From positions 2,790,001-2,854,000 of the forward strand of contig CM036636.1 in the NCBI GenBank assembly GCA_020746105.1: a DNA stretch of 64,000 nucleotides. The letters run 5' to 3'. The position numbers were made by a program, and so were the translations under genes. Shown here piece by piece: positions 31,501 through 46,500 of this stretch. Each line of letters begins with the position of its first letter. Positions within the stretch are counted from its first letter, which is position 1. The notes beneath the pieces were generated by a model, which saw only the letters and a program-made list of their open reading frames with translations, had not been told where the DNA came from and searched no databases. This DNA is from Trogon surrucura (lineage: Eukaryota > Chordata > Aves > Trogoniformes > Trogonidae).

Positions 31501-34500
31501 ACAAGTTTTCAGTTGTGCTCAGCTAATGGTGGGTGGACACAATAGGACCTGCTGAGCGCTTGACCACTTGTGAAAATGGAATTATTCCCATTTCCTAGGG
31601 AAATATCTATCGTGAAACACAAGGGCTGAACATGCAAAACATGACAGACCACAGACAAGAAAAATCACATGTCGATGACAGGCTTGGTTCCTTCTCTTTC
31701 TAGAGACAGAGAGAATAACATGGAATAGGGAGGCGCAGTCAAGAGAAACTTAATGGGCTTAAGACATGGGTTCTGAGCACCTAAAGTCTCTTAAAAATAA
31801 TCAAAATTGGCTCTGGGAGAAATTCAGTCTCACGGACAGAAAAACAGGTGAGAGATTTTAAACATGAGTTAATGTTAAATGACACCAAATTGAGTTGGGA
31901 CTAACAGGGCTAATAGGATGCCAAAGGGTTTGGCACTAGCACCAGTCTTATTTAAAGCCATCAATGTGCTAGAAGAGAGGTTAAATTACACTTGCAGATA
32001 CCACTAAAGTAGAAGAAGTCTCTCTTTAGCACAAATAATTACCAAAGCAGACCTCAAGAAATTAAAAATACGGACAGGAAAAAGAAAGAATTGATTTGGA
32101 AATGACCAAATTAAGACTCGCAGGAAAATAAGGAGATATTCAGCTTCCCCAGAAGGGAAAAGGGGCAGCAGGGCAGATGATCCATGTCCAGTGATGCCAA
32201 CCCAGCCTGTTGTGGAAGGATGAGAAACAGATTTCGGAGCAAGGCAAGCAATCAGCGAGTGCCAAGTGCTGTCTCAAACCATGTTCTTTTCCCCAAACAC
32301 CTTGCAACACAAAGCAGATACAGACCAGGAATGAAAGCATACAAGGAGAGAAGATGGTCTCTTGGGGCAGGCAGTGCTGCGAGGAGGCTTCTGGTAGCCT
32401 CCCAGAAGAGGAAAAATTTAATCAACGTCTGTCCCCATCAAGGTGACACGATTGGACGGACCACTCCACACTGCCTCCAGCAGAAAGGTTACATCTCGCG
32501 TATCACAACCACGCACCTCCCTCATTGAATTTCTCACTCTACAGCTTATTCCCCAGACTCCAAGGCAGCCTCAGAGGCTCTTTTATCTTCTCTTTTTCAG
32601 TGTATTTATTCACGTGCAGATCTCAAAATACAAGCCAGTAAGATCCTTCACCTCTTTCTATTTAGTCTCTCTTTTGCATCCTCCTGCTCTTGTACATGCT
32701 CAGAGCCACAGGGATGATGGAGGGAGTGGAACATCTCCCTCATGAGGAAAGGCTGAAGGAGCTGGGGCTCTTCAGCTTGGAGAAGAGGAGGTTGAGGGGT
32801 GACCTCATTAATGTTTATAAATGTGTAAAGCGTGAGTGTCAGGAGACAGAGCCAGGCTCTTCTCGGGGATGCCCAGGGACAGGACAAGAGGAAACAGGTG
32901 CAAGCTGGGGCATAGGAGGTTCCGCGAAAACATCAGGGAAAACTTTTTCACTGTGAGGGTACCGGAGCCCTGGCACAGGCTGCCCAGCGAGGTTGTGGAG
33001 TCTCCTTCTCTGGAGACTTTCAGAACTCACCTGGACACATTCCTGTGTGACCTACTCTGGGTGATTCTGCCCTGGCAGGGAAATTGGACTAGATGATCTC
33101 CAGAGGTACCTTCCAACTCCAAGCACTCTGTGATATACATGGATCATGGGCAGCCTCTTTCTACCCCAGCCTTTGTGCTGGGAAGTCAATATTAAGTTGT
33201 TTGTTCAAAGAAAACTACCTGAAATCTGCTATTTCTGAAGTAAAGGTCAAGGGGAGAGGAAAAAAAATGCTTAAAAAAAATCCTGACAAAACACACCATC
33301 AGAAAAAATGAATGAGGAAGAAATTGGGATGAGCAGAGCCACAAATACCAGCAGAACAAGCTCAGCTCCTGTGCAGCGTCACTGCGAATGTCACAAAGGA
33401 GGCAGGAAGGACAGAAGCTGAAAGCAAACAAGACTGGCTCATGTTCCTCCTTTGCAGTCCTCTGCCAACTCACACTTTTTCAGCCTGAGAACTTACACCG
33501 AGGCAGCACACTTTACAAGAGGCCCAAAGAATGCATTGTCAGAAGTTTCATGAATGAATAAACATAAAGGAGGCCAAGGCCAAGAGTATGAATATTTAAT
33601 TATTGACTGACTGCATCAATTCAGCCTGTTTTCTGCCAGCACCTGCAGAGCTCTCTGCCTCGTGGCCACAGAGCGACGGTACCCAAACTGGCACTGGCAG
33701 GGCTACATCTCCTCTGGGATCCACTCCGCAGGACCACGGCCCTTGTTTCTTTAGCAGACAAAAGCCAGCTTAGCTTTTGGGCCTAGGAGAAACCTCCTGG
33801 GTTTTGACTGGCTTTCAATACCATGTTGTTCACCCTTTAACCAAAATGTAAGAGAAATGTAAAACATGTTATTAAAAATGCTCAAAAAATCCTGATTTGG
33901 TGCCATAGATGCAAGCAGGTTTTCCCTAAAATGAAAAATCTGCTATAGAATCATAGAACAGTTTTGGTTCAAGATCATCGAGTCCAACCTTTGTCCCAGC
34001 CCTATCAACACCACTAAACCATGTCCCTCAGTAAAACATCCACCCGTAGAATCAACTCAAACAATTCTGGTAATAAATTCAGTGAAAGCAGCAAAACCCA
34101 CACTGCCTGGAATGTCAGCAGGAACCTTCCTATCAACCCAGCAAGGTTGGGTTGATACCCAAATTGAACAAACCCACAAGTTTTCTATTTGAGAGAGCAA
34201 TGAATTATCTGGAAATCACATTTACCCATCAGTTCTTCCCTCCTCATGGTATCACATCCCTTCCACCAGCACCAGCAGCAATGCAGGGAGCTGTGGATGC
34301 AGTCTACACCCAACCATGTCTAACAGCAGAACATAAAAGGCCTTTCTCTATCTACAAATCTCCAAGCAGTTCTAAATTTAGGGCCTGCAGCATACACAAA
34401 TCATAGTGGGAAGTGTCTGCGTGTATCTGAAATTGCACAAAGCCTGACATTCGGAGAAGCACTGCCCTGCTGGCACGCACAAATCAGTTACTAGAAAACA

Positions 34501-37500
34501 GAACAGCAAGGAAAGAGAGAAAAAGAATCAATAAGCAGAGGTTCTGGCGTGCAAACATTTGCCATGGTGCAGGGACCCTGCCTGGCAGGGATGGAGGGGT
34601 GTAGAACGCGCTGTTCCATGTTCTTCGACTATGGCGTGCCTGTGATTATCTTCTTGCTTTCCTAGCAGGCATGAAATGAGAGGTGGGGGAATAAAGCCAC
34701 ATGTTATAGAATCATAGAATGTTAGGGATTGGAAGGGACCTCGAAAGATCATCAAGTCCAATCCCCCTGCCAGAGCAGGAATGCCTAGACTATGCTACAC
34801 AGGAACGTGTCCAGGCAGGTCTTGAATGCCTCCAGAGAAGGAGACTCCACAGCCTCTCCCTGTGTGTGCGTGTTTGCAGTGTGGCATTAGCTGTCAGCAG
34901 GCAGACTGAACCAAGGAAAGCAGCAATTTTCCCTGTGCGTTAGCGAAGAATTTGGAGCAGCATGGAAGCACTAAACATGAAACAAACAGAAAGAACCTTA
35001 GGAAAACAATGCAACTTCTTTTTCTTTTCCTGCCTTTAATCTTTCAGGCTTATGGTGGTTATGAGATGGAGTCTGACATGCTGGCACAGGGTCGGCAGGC
35101 GCTGGGGACAAACACGCTTGCTTCAGATGGCAGGTCCTCTGACTCAGCAATGTCACCCTTGTGACGCTTGGGGCAGCTCGAGCCAGTTCCTCTCTGTCCA
35201 CCTCTATTAGGCAGAAAAAAACACGTCCTGCGCCTCTTATCATCTCTGTCTTGAAACCCTCGTGCCCCAGAGCACTGTCCCTGCTGCCTCTCACCACGAC
35301 CTTGTGTTAATGAACACGCACACGCTGAGATCCCGGCTGCGCACGCTGGCCGGGTGTGCAGGCAGAGCGGCTGCGAGGTGACCAGTCCAGAGGAGAAACT
35401 TAGCTGTGGGAGAGAAGGTTGGTCTGCAGGGAGTTGTCAGCAGCAGCTTTCACTTCTTGCTGCCCTGAGAAACACACTCAGCCATCTCCCTAGGATGCTC
35501 CTACAGCTCCTCATCCCTAGAGCCCAAGTGAGCCTCTCCTGTGTGAGGGTCCCAAACTCCATTTCCCTGCTAAAGACCTGAGGGGGACATTAAAGGCTCC
35601 GATTGATCCAAACCTCCAAGGATGTCATTTTCATTTTGTCTCAAAATGAGTCAGCAGAGAGGAACAGGACCCTGCAGCAGACAACTAAGTTCAGAAGTGG
35701 CTGCATTATCCCTGCATATGTCTCCCTCTTCCTCCTTTGTCTATAAAGGGAGCCCTGGTGACCCCAGTGCTCAGCTAGATGGGCCCCAGGGTTTTATGCC
35801 AAAGCAACTTGAGGGAGAGGACAGCATCTGTCCCAGCCCAAATCCAAATCAGAGCCCTCTCCACCAGCCTTGATAGATTTAAATGACCACTGGAGCAAAG
35901 CTGAAGGCTTAGCCCTCAACTCTCCAGGGCTGAACAAGGGAGAAATGTATCACTTGACAATACAGAAAGGGGATCAGAGCAGATTACCCCTCGATCCTCA
36001 GCAGTCCAGCACCACTTCAAGGGCCTGAGAGAACATTAGGCAGTTCAACATCCATTGAGTCTTGATTGACGCAAGGATCAGGAAAAAAACCTCTGAGCTC
36101 ACAGGCTGGACTAGAGGAAGTAAAAAGGTCACAATGTGATTGCAGAGTTGGCTGATTTAGAGGGAACAAACACGCCAGAAAAGAAACCCTGAGGGATGAA
36201 GTAAAATGCTACAAGCTGAGGCGTTTGAATTCCAAACGTGCCCCATTAATGAGCAGCACAGAAAAACACCGTACATCCAACAGCTCCTTTTTCAACTTAT
36301 GTTACCAGTGAACACCCGAGAACATTTAAAACTTCAATGTCAAATTCCCCTTCCACGAACACCTGAAGTCCTGGGACTTTTCACCTTGTTCAAGTGGGAA
36401 GGTCGGAGGAGTTTGGAGGCAATGTGTGAGCGTGTGTACGTGATGGGATGAAAGAGATGTAGGATCTCGCATTACAAAAGGTCCGCAGCAAAACTGAAGC
36501 CAACTCTGGACCAGCGCAGCCTCAGAAGGGTCCAGGCAAACCACAGAGCATCCTTTAGAAACCTCTTTGACTATGGAGGGAGTCTGATGTAGCTGGAAGT
36601 CACACCAAGTTAGGCTGCTGATAGATCAGCTCTGCTCTCTCCCTGAGGGTGATCTGGCTGTTTCTGCTCTTTAAGACCTGATCCTTGTGAATGGCAGTGA
36701 TGCAGCAGGAAACTAGCACACACGTGCTCTCGCCACAGAAAGCCTGGCAGCTAAATCTTATCGCGGCAGCTAAACACATTCCCTGCAGACAGGCCAAGAG
36801 CATCTAGTGCAAAACTCTAGCTCCAAGTGTGATGGGTTTGGATGTGAGATGCAGAAAGAGGTCACAGAACCAGGATCTTTAATAGAAAACTCTTCCCTGT
36901 CAGCTTAAGGAAGTGAGAGTGACTTTCTTCACCTGACAGGTCCAGGCTACACTCTTAGATATCTACAGGAAAACATCCCCAGCCTACCTCAAGGGGAAGA
37001 AATCAGGTGTGGGGATGTGCTAAGGCAGAAGGCAAGTACAACCTACTCCAGCAGCTGTAAGGCTCCATCTTTCTCTGCATGACCACCTTGCTCCCTCTAG
37101 CCTTAGTATCCAAAATGTCCAAAGTCTGCTGTGAAAAGCCATCCCCAGAAACGCAACACTCACCTCTCCATCAAGAGCCCTGCTTGGCCAGGGGCAGAGG
37201 GGTAGGAACAGCAGCAGTTCTGCACCGACACAGCCTTGCAGCCACAGTGCCTGAAGCTCTGCCTCTCACTGCAGCCGACTCCAGGGTCCCTCTTACCTTT
37301 AAGCCAGTGCTCTCTGCTTCAGAGCCTTTATCTACGCCGGTGATGTAGATGCCCAGGGAATATTCTGCCCCTCCTCGGATCATGAGGCCAAGGGATTTCC
37401 CTTCATTCAGGACCAGATTCACCTGCAGAGGAACACAAACAGTCGCTTACATGGTGTCTGAGCACTGCACAAAAGCGATGTCAGCTCCACACTCCTGACA

Positions 37501-40500
37501 ACAGCCACGTCTCCCTTGCTGGCACCAGCTCTTGCACCAATTCCCCACTGAGGGGCAGAGCCCACCCTGGGACAGAGCCCCTTCTGCAGATGCCTCCAGA
37601 CGACCACTGCTCCATGACAGAGAGGGGACAATTAGCAATATCCCCTCCCTGCTGCAGCCAGCTCCTGTAGCAATGCAGAGGAGAGGGGAGAGCATGTTTG
37701 GCTGCTCCTGTGGCTCCCTAGGCTTGTCCATCTGCCCGTGCCTGGACAAACAGTTGGGGTTGGCTGTGGATCAAAAGATGCTTTAGAGGTACAGAATGGC
37801 CAGTGCACCCCCAGCCACAGGGAGACGGGGCAATTCTTCCAAGGGGGAAATTTTCCAATGAAGCACAGAGAACACGCAACATCCATGATTTGGGTTTGTT
37901 TTGTCTTTTCCTGTTTTTCAATAATTCAGAGGCTCGAGTGGAGCGAGAGGGCAGATCATGCTGCAAAGATGCAGAAATCTGGCTCTACCAAAGGAAAACT
38001 TGGAAGAATAAAGATAGAATGACATCCAGGCGACAAATCCAGAAGTAATGCACTGGCACAAAAGGAAATTAATGCCTTAAGTGGAGCAAGTAACATTATT
38101 CCAGGAGGAATCTGGGCACTCAGGACTCTTCTGCACAGGCATGTGCCTTATTATTGCTAATTAATAATGCCAGGACAGATTTTCCATCTGTCCTGCCCAG
38201 AACAGGCAGCATATACTGCAACAGATGTTTAGTGTTTTCTGCAAACCTCTGACAGGCTGAAGCACTGCACAGCACCTGGACAGCTGTTTTCTCCCCCCAA
38301 ATGCTGACCGCAGGGCTGATTCTGCAAGGTACACCAAAGCTATTAGCCAGCTTCCCATCTGCCTTCTTCCAGGCTCTCCTACTCGGAGGGCTTGATGACA
38401 TATGAAAGTTCGGGTGAGAATTCAGAGTGAATGAGCAAGCCTGTGTTTAGCTCCCTTGAGGACTCTCAATTTAAAATGGCCTTTGTTCACTCACTGCACG
38501 ACATTTTCCAAATGAATAGCTCCAGGGCTGGTTTCTTTTTTTTTTTGCTTTTGTCCCAACTTTTAAGTAAATTCTAGAAAAAAACAGACAGCAGGAATAA
38601 AAACAAATGAGAAAAGCCAAAATGTGTTTCACACTGATAGAAACAACCAGAAACAGACTGTTTGTGAATGGCTTTTATATTTAAAACTCTTCACTGCGGT
38701 CAAATAAAAAGCTTGCCGAGTTACCTGGGTGGAAAAATCATTTCCAGCTTCAAGTCACTAATTAACCTGCCTTTCTAGAGGACACAGCATCATGCAGGGA
38801 ATTCAGCCCAGCCTTAGAGAGGCTGGTATTGAAAATGCGTTTTCTATCTTGGTGGTGGTGCAGCAGAAAGACGGAAATCAACAGCAGGACCTAAATCTAC
38901 TTAAAGAAAACAGATTGCAAAATTTTGTGCTTTAAGTAATGGATGCCAAAACGGCTCCTACTTTCCTACACCAGTATCACAGCTGGCTGGCAACTGCATT
39001 AATGTCTCATCAGCTCCATGTGTTTTATGGATCTGTGAGCTAAAGCTGGGGTGGTCCCGCAGGCTCTCAGCATCGCTGTCCTCCACTCCCTGTGCTCCAG
39101 AAACGTGGAAAACTGGAGAGAGAACTCTAAGACATAAACTACCTCTACGCCAAGGGTCCTTGTCTAGGGCTGCACAAAACTGACATTCCCTGGGTTCGTC
39201 CCTCCCCTGCTTTCAAGAGCACAAAGTGCGGGAAACAACTCTAGGATTGAAGGATTATAAAGGAACCATAAAGACACCTTCGTGCTTCAGGTTGGAGAGG
39301 AGAGTGGGCATTGTCCCCACCCAACAGAGCGCGTGCCTGCCAAAATCAAGGGCAGTTTAACTTCCTTGTTACATGAAAACATTCCTCCGGACATAGAATG
39401 ATTACTTTACAGAACATTTTACTGGGTTTTACTAAAACCAGAAAAATATTAAACCTTTCCAAAATCTTTCTCTTTTCTTCCCATTCATCTAATGACATTC
39501 AGTGTTTCCCTTCTACTTTAAGTTCTTCACATCGTGGCCATACCTTTCAAAAATTCCCCCATGTCAGGAAAAATACGAGTAGCAGAAATGCTGCAAAGTG
39601 CACAAAATCACAGATCAGGGTCAAAAGAGACTGGTAATGGCAGCACTCCCTCTTTACCAGTCTCTGGACTTCAAACACCCATGCCAGCACTCCCCTGGAG
39701 TTAGCCACAGGAGGGGCAGCTCCGTGTCAAGACATTCCCATTTTCCTGACGGGCTGGTAAGCTGAGAAGCCGCTCTCCCCACTCCGATGTCAACAGATCG
39801 AGTAAGAGGTACTCCCTCTCCCTGTTAACCTGACGTGCTGCTGTGTGGGTTCATTTATTTATGCACGCACCAGGCAAACCTAGTCTTCAAAGCAGCAGAA
39901 GGCAACGAATACAGCCCCGAGGAATCAAGGTCTGACAGACCTTCATGCAAACCCAAGCTGCGTGAAAAAAACCTAAGCACTGCTTAAAAAATATGTTGCT
40001 GCTGGCAATCCCAGAAAGTGGGGTTGTTGAGGACTTAATTGCATTTCTTAATCAACTAATACCTACGCCTCTCTGAATACACCCTGCGGAAACAGCAACA
40101 GAAACCCAGGCTGCTGGGAGAAGCGTGGCAGCACCAGCAGGGGCCGGAGAAATAACCATTCTTGGAGCATTCGGCTTATTGACAAACTGTAGGTTTAGGG
40201 AACAGCTGAGAAATAAAGCAAGTGCTCGCAGGCAGGGACTCAGTGCCACCAGATTGGAGAGTGACGAGGGAGGCAAGCGGGAGGAGCGGAGAGAAAGAGT
40301 TCAGGAGCCAAAGGGAGAGATAAGCTGCTTGCCAGGATGAAGCAAAGGCTGAGTCACTCCATGTTAAGGGCTTAGGGATAAGAGGGGGGAACTATTTTGC
40401 ACACTATTTCCCAAAGGCCTCCTGCCTCCCAGAGGCTGTCTCCAATGACGCGCACTCCGCAGAGATGGTGTTAGACGAGGCTGGCACAGTCCGCACCCGA

Positions 40501-43500
40501 TGCCGGGTACTGGGGGTACCTCCCCCGTGCAATAACGTCACGTCGCAGGCATGGCCGTGGGGTGGGAAGGAGACTGCGGGAGGACAGCAAAGCACAAGCT
40601 GAGCTGTGCTGTCTAAGGGGGGAGCTAAATACACCCACTGTGACCAGGCTGTTGCTTCCAGTGGTTCCCACTGATGCAACTTGCTCCTGCCATGATGGGA
40701 ACTGACTCCCAACACGCTGTCTCCTGGACAGTGCTCGGGCTTTTCCACTCAGGTGAGCAGGTTTGTACATGTACGATTAACACTGCTGTGCAAGTCTTGT
40801 CCCAGAAAAGGGCATTTTGGTTATGTTTCCACTTTATGTTTCCTCCCTCCTCAGTTCTCCCTTTGTTTTGCTGCCAGGCTAGGCTGAAGCTCTGAGTGAG
40901 AGGCTGTAATGAACCTCGGGGGCTAATATCAGCAAGAGCTGGGATCACTCCAAGCTGCTAAATGCAGAGCTGTCCGAACACCATCCTAAAACAGAGGCAG
41001 CAAGCAAGGCTGTGCAGAAAGGCAGCTCTTCTGTGGGGGGAAACTGAGGACATCCAAGCAAGGTAACCCCTCTGTGCCTTGATGAGAAGGGACAAGTATC
41101 GTCAGGCTCACAGATGCCGCGCAGTCCCCACCTCCTCCCATTTGTCATACCAAGGTTGTGTCCAGCCCCAGGCTACTCCTGCACATACAACACAGAAGCA
41201 CTTGGAAGATCAAGGTCACAACTTTAACTTCAATTTCAATGCTGGAACATCTGCCGCCTCCTGTAGCGGGAAATGAAGGGAAAAAATGCCATCATCAGGA
41301 GGGAATTTGCTCTGAGTTGATCCTTGCATAAGATTTCCTTTCTCTGGGTTTATGAAATTACCTGTTGACAGATTCAATTTTATCATTAGAAAAAGCACTC
41401 CCAGACAAGAATTACTCCGCATCAGTACAATTCAGCACACAGTCACGTGAGTGGCTGAGAAGGTTTCGCCAATGCCAACAGCTATTTCCATGCCATTACT
41501 GGTGCCGTACAACAAAAAGGCCACTTGAGGAGCCTCACAGGGCTCATCCTCCTCCTGCTTACCAAGGAAACCCCATTGGCTTATGGTGAAACATCCTGCG
41601 AAACCTGCGAGTGCAGCTCACAGGAACACAGAGCCAGCTCCCAACCCATTAACTGAGACACTGGGACCAGCAGAGTCACAGCTGTCAGGGGTGCCAAAGC
41701 CACGAGAGCTGCCCCAGCATCAGCCTCCCTTCCAGGGGGAGGTTTGCTCGGCCACACTGGGGATTTTGCTGGCACAAATGCGCTGGCAGCCACCTCCAAG
41801 CCTCTGCCGGGCAGGGCTCGACTCACGCAGCACAGTGATCACCTTTTTTTTTTTTTTTCCTGCTTTAAGTGCCTGAAATAACCAAGAGATGGCTCTGCTG
41901 CCCGCCAGCATGGGGTGAGGCAAGCTGAGGTTTTGACCCAAGGGACATTTTGGGGCAAGTCAGCTGTGATAGTGCTACAGAGCAGGCAAGGCACGAGGAT
42001 ACCTTTAAGCCTCTGGCTCAGGCCAGTTACCACAGGGAACTAACTACATACCCCGAGTAGCCTGGATATGCTTCTAGCTGTAAACCAAGGCAAACCTCAG
42101 CAAGGTCAGAGCAAGCAAACAGTAGGAGACGTGGGGAGCTGTATCATTTCATACCGAAAATGTCATTACAATCTAATAGAAAGAAATCCTTCCTTATCTC
42201 TCTTGCATCTCTTATTCTTCATGCTCCATTGAGTCACCATTAGTGTCTCAAACATTCAAGCCAGGCAATGTTATCACAGATATATTTTTTCTTTTTTTCG
42301 TTTTTTTTTTTTGGTAATAATTACAGCTACTTTTGGATACAGAACTGCCTGAAGGCAAGGGGACATTTGCACTCTCTTCTTTACGTATATTTTCTTTCTT
42401 CTGTTGCACCAAAAGCTTAAAGGAATAAGCAGCTCCCCTGGCAATAAGCACATTAAAGAAATGATTCAGCTGATGAAACGGCATTTCTCAGAGAATTAGC
42501 AGTCTGACAGTTGCAGAGTATTTTGCACAGTTCATCTTCCCCCCAAGTCAGCAGCACCTATGAGTTTTTACTGGCTGATGGTTTCCAAAGTGCTTCTAAT
42601 GAAATAAGCTGTTGATCCCAGAAGCACATCAATGACAATTCACAGCACAAATGGGCCTTGCTGTGGTGAAAAATCCGGAGGACCGAAGCCTGGACAGATC
42701 ATAAAAATCAAACTGCTCTGAAGCACAGGGTGACCACTGGGAGCAGGTCCCATTTTTCCATCAGGCAGCCTACATCCTCTGTTGGGATGGTGCTGGGGGA
42801 CTGTGACCTGCTGCTGTGTCTGTCCTGGAGACACGTGGCTCCAACAACGTTTCACCAGAGCTTTGCACTAGTGCAAGCCCTTTGTTTCACTGGCTACTTC
42901 ACCTATGGAAAAGGTGGGCACAGGCCTCTGATGAACCATGGAATCCCCCGATTACGGCTGCAGGGAAGGCTGCTCTTACTGCAGGAAACTAGTAATAGCA
43001 AAACTTGGGGAAAACAATAATTTCTTCAACCTGCCACAGACAACAGAAGTGGAAAGTGTAAAGAAGTGCAATAAGAATTGCACAAGCACAGACACATCCA
43101 TGTCAGCACCTCCTTCATCTCTTTGTTCCCTTTAATTCTTGCAGCCCTTCTTGTGTCCCTTTCACAAGATAACGTTCATATTAGGTCAGATCTACACTGA
43201 GTAACTGGTCCAGATCTTAGCAGTAACCTCCTGCTCATCCACACAGAACAGTGTTGGACCCAAACTTGGTGCAAGCTAGATTTTGGCCCAGAACCGCCGA
43301 CTAGAACAGAATTGTGAAAGCAAAGCCAGTGGACAGCTGACAATCCACCAGGAACTACTCAAAGCCCAGTAATAGCTTCTTCTGCAGCTGACAGTGAAGA
43401 AATCCCATCGTGAACACAAAAATACAACGGAAACCCAAGCACAAGGAATATGCCAGCCCCAGATCAGCTACAGGAAAGGTACCCAAGCAGCTGAAAGCCC

Positions 43501-46500
43501 AACCACGCCGGCTGCACACCAGCCTATCTGCTCCACACCTCCATCCCACCGCCCGGGTGCCCACCCCGGGAAAGGACGCAGCCGTGCACCAGATCCCTCC
43601 TCTGCCAGACGATCGGTTACACTATCGCACACCCGCCAACAGCAGCGGTTTCCATTTCAAGGCTTTTGATAATGAATGCTTCTGCCTACAGATAAGCAAA
43701 CTTGCTAAACTATGCTACAAAAACCATGCTTTCAGGCATACAGAACAGATGCACTGGAGTGAAAGGTAGCCAGACACGGATATCTTTATTGCCTGATGAA
43801 TGTAGGATGCCTCAACCAACCTTGAATTTAACCTTGCAAAAGCTGGAAATATCACCTTAACTACAGTAGCACTGCAGGCTTCCTGAGCTGTAGCCATGCA
43901 TTAACAAACTCAGTGGTTTACATCACCCTGCTGTAGGGCTGAAGTCTGATCTCTGCTGTACTTTCCCAAACGGTGCCTGTTCAAAAGCTTTTGCATATGT
44001 ATTGCAGGACATTCAGATCGATTAGAAATAGGGCAGATGGGGAAAAAATTAACCAACTACTCCCCAGCCCTTCCCTCCCAATGTAAAACCATTCAGAGAT
44101 CAAATAGCCCTCGGGAGTACCTGTCAATTACAGTTGATTGAGCTGAATTAACCAGGGACATGTTGCATTTATTTGCATGGTATTTGTGAACAGAACAGCC
44201 CCCCTTTCAATAGTTTATATATATATATATTTACACATACAAATAAAAAAGAGAAAAAAATCCAGGCCAGCTGTTCCCATACTCTGGGACATGTTTTCAT
44301 CTCTCGATAGTGCACAGTAAGTCAGGACAAAGCAACTCAGCTAATTCATGCCCTGAAGCACGTGTTCAGACACCGGCAGTCACACCAAATAACCCCTCAA
44401 AATCCACCAGCCAGGTCAGGCTCTTCCCACTACAGCAGCCAGCCTTTGACCACGGTGGAGTTTTCTTTCACCATCAGCCAGCAAAGCAAGGCATCTCTAG
44501 ACACAGAAGTGTTTGGGTAGTTTAAAAGTTTCAGCATCCATTAAGTTTCTTTCGCAGGTCTCACAGATGGGAATTCAGGAGCGAAGGTGATCACAAAACG
44601 CATACCAAGCCCTGCACACTGACACCAGTGAGCAGAACACCAATAGGCACCAACACCAAGGTCAGCCACTTCCGTGAGCCAAGGTCCTGCAGCCCAGCTC
44701 AGCTAGAACAGTACCACAGCAGGTGACCTCGACCTGGGCCCCCCTCACACCTTGGGACTGAGCACGTCCAACAGCAGCCAAGCCCAGCATGGATACTCTT
44801 CAAAGTTTAGCGTGGCCTTCATTCAGCATGGCTTCCTCTGCTTCCAAAGCAGATTAAGCTATGCTAATTAAAGCTCTTCTAACCTGCAAAGTTCAGGTGG
44901 TTCATTTTACTGCGCACCCCTTGGGAGCCAGCCCTGAGGAGCTGAGGCCCAGAAGCAGCAAAGCAGAGCAGAGGGTGCTTTGGTCTGATGACCAGTGCAT
45001 GCAGCTGCCAAGCTGCCCAGAGGCAGCGAGGGCACCTGTAACCACATCTCCTGGGGACGGACAGGAAGGGGCTGTCTGGGGCCACGTGAGGCTCAGGCAC
45101 TGGGCAGGGCTGCGTACAGCCGCAGGCTTCTCAGTATTTCATGTCATTACACAGCATGGAGCAAAGGAACAACGTGCAGAGAAACATCCCCTATCTACAG
45201 CTTCAAAGACTGGATGCCTGCTCTATCAAGGTGACACTGAGGAGTAGGGGGTGGGGGACACCAGCGAGCCAGCAGCAGCTGCTTTTCTCTTCTCCTTAAA
45301 GTAAAAATAATAGGCCCTTCTCCCTTGTGACCCACATGAATATTTCATCAGCAAACTGCCTCATCCTGTACTAGATTTTTTTTTTCCCCTTCTCTGGCTG
45401 ACATGGGAGGCTCCAGCTTACAGATCCCTCCACAGCCTTTCCAGGCAGAGCTGAGGACATCTTGAGCTACAATCAGAGTGCTGGGGACAGCCAGAGCAAT
45501 CTCAAGGGAAAAGGATAGAAATATACCAAGGTTCCAAGCAACTGTGTGCCCCTGAGGAGCAAGTGTCCTGCTCACTCATATGACACTTTTGTATTCCATG
45601 AACACCACTGAAGCAACACTATGTCCCGCTTGGTACAGGATGAACAAGTTCCCTATCCATCACCACCTAGCAAGCGAGCAGAGTCTGCCCCTCCAGCCTA
45701 TGCCTCACCACAAGGACATCTGAGCAGTGTCCCTCTGCACCTGCAAGTCTCTAGGTCTGTCTGGGCATGGGAAGCACGAGGGACAAGAAACAGTAAATAC
45801 TTGAGATTAGATACTGCAGTTTGAGCACATCCTTTGCTGGCTTCACTTGGAATAAGGCCTATTTCAAAGGGGAGCAAGCTCACAGTAAGAGAAGAGGACT
45901 GGGAGTCAGATGTGCTGATCTGCTTTCCTTTCTGTCAAAGGACCAAGACCCAGGCCCTGCCGGAGTGGCCAGCACTGGCCAGACACCACCAGCTCCCCCA
46001 GGCACCATTCCTTTTCCACAGACACTGCTCAGGCCCTTTCTGGTTCAACCTGCCCCTCCCCAAACAGAAAATGAAAATAATCTTATTTTATAGCATTTTT
46101 GGAAGAGAAAAACTGGTGCTTTTTAAAAAAAATTCGACAAAACTGCCAAGAGACCCAAGAAAGCCTCATGAAAACACATGAGGAAAGATCTGAAAAGCAG
46201 GAAGAAGGGCAGTAATGCACTCTAAGATCTAGCTCTCCAAACCCACAAGCCCTCCTGAGCATAACATCTATGTCAGCCTCTCGATGACCCTACTGGCAGT
46301 GAGACTCCAGCCAAAACAACAACCTGCTCAGGAAAGCTTTAAAAGCAACTTCAGTTTTGATTGTTGCTCCCAGCTCAACTCTCACTGCCAGACAAGTCTG
46401 CACATGGACAACGCCTCGTCTCCAGCTCAGGCTCTACTTGTGTCAAATGGGGCCAGAGCCAATTCCATCTGTCCTACGGGACTCCTTGAGGGAGATGGAG

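Larger units (their letters stand above)
27137..37296 (-). other. WHRN intron 3
   Basis: 10.2-kb intron holding most of the recognisable transposon relics: CR1-like pieces at 29385-29590, 29627-29667, 31900-32110, 32703-33134, 33943-34047 and 34705-34861. The rest is unique DNA with no exon recognised. Confidence 0.6.

Noticed and set aside
32690-33096. Plus-strand ORFs at 32690-33096
   Set aside because: They fall inside the CR1 3' fragment, which is mainly non-coding 3' sequence; not a host gene.
34131-34157. Inverted repeat TATCAACCCA / TGGGTTGATA
   Set aside because: Only 10-bp arms with a 7-nt loop, within chance expectation for a 64-kb window; not grouped with the long ones.
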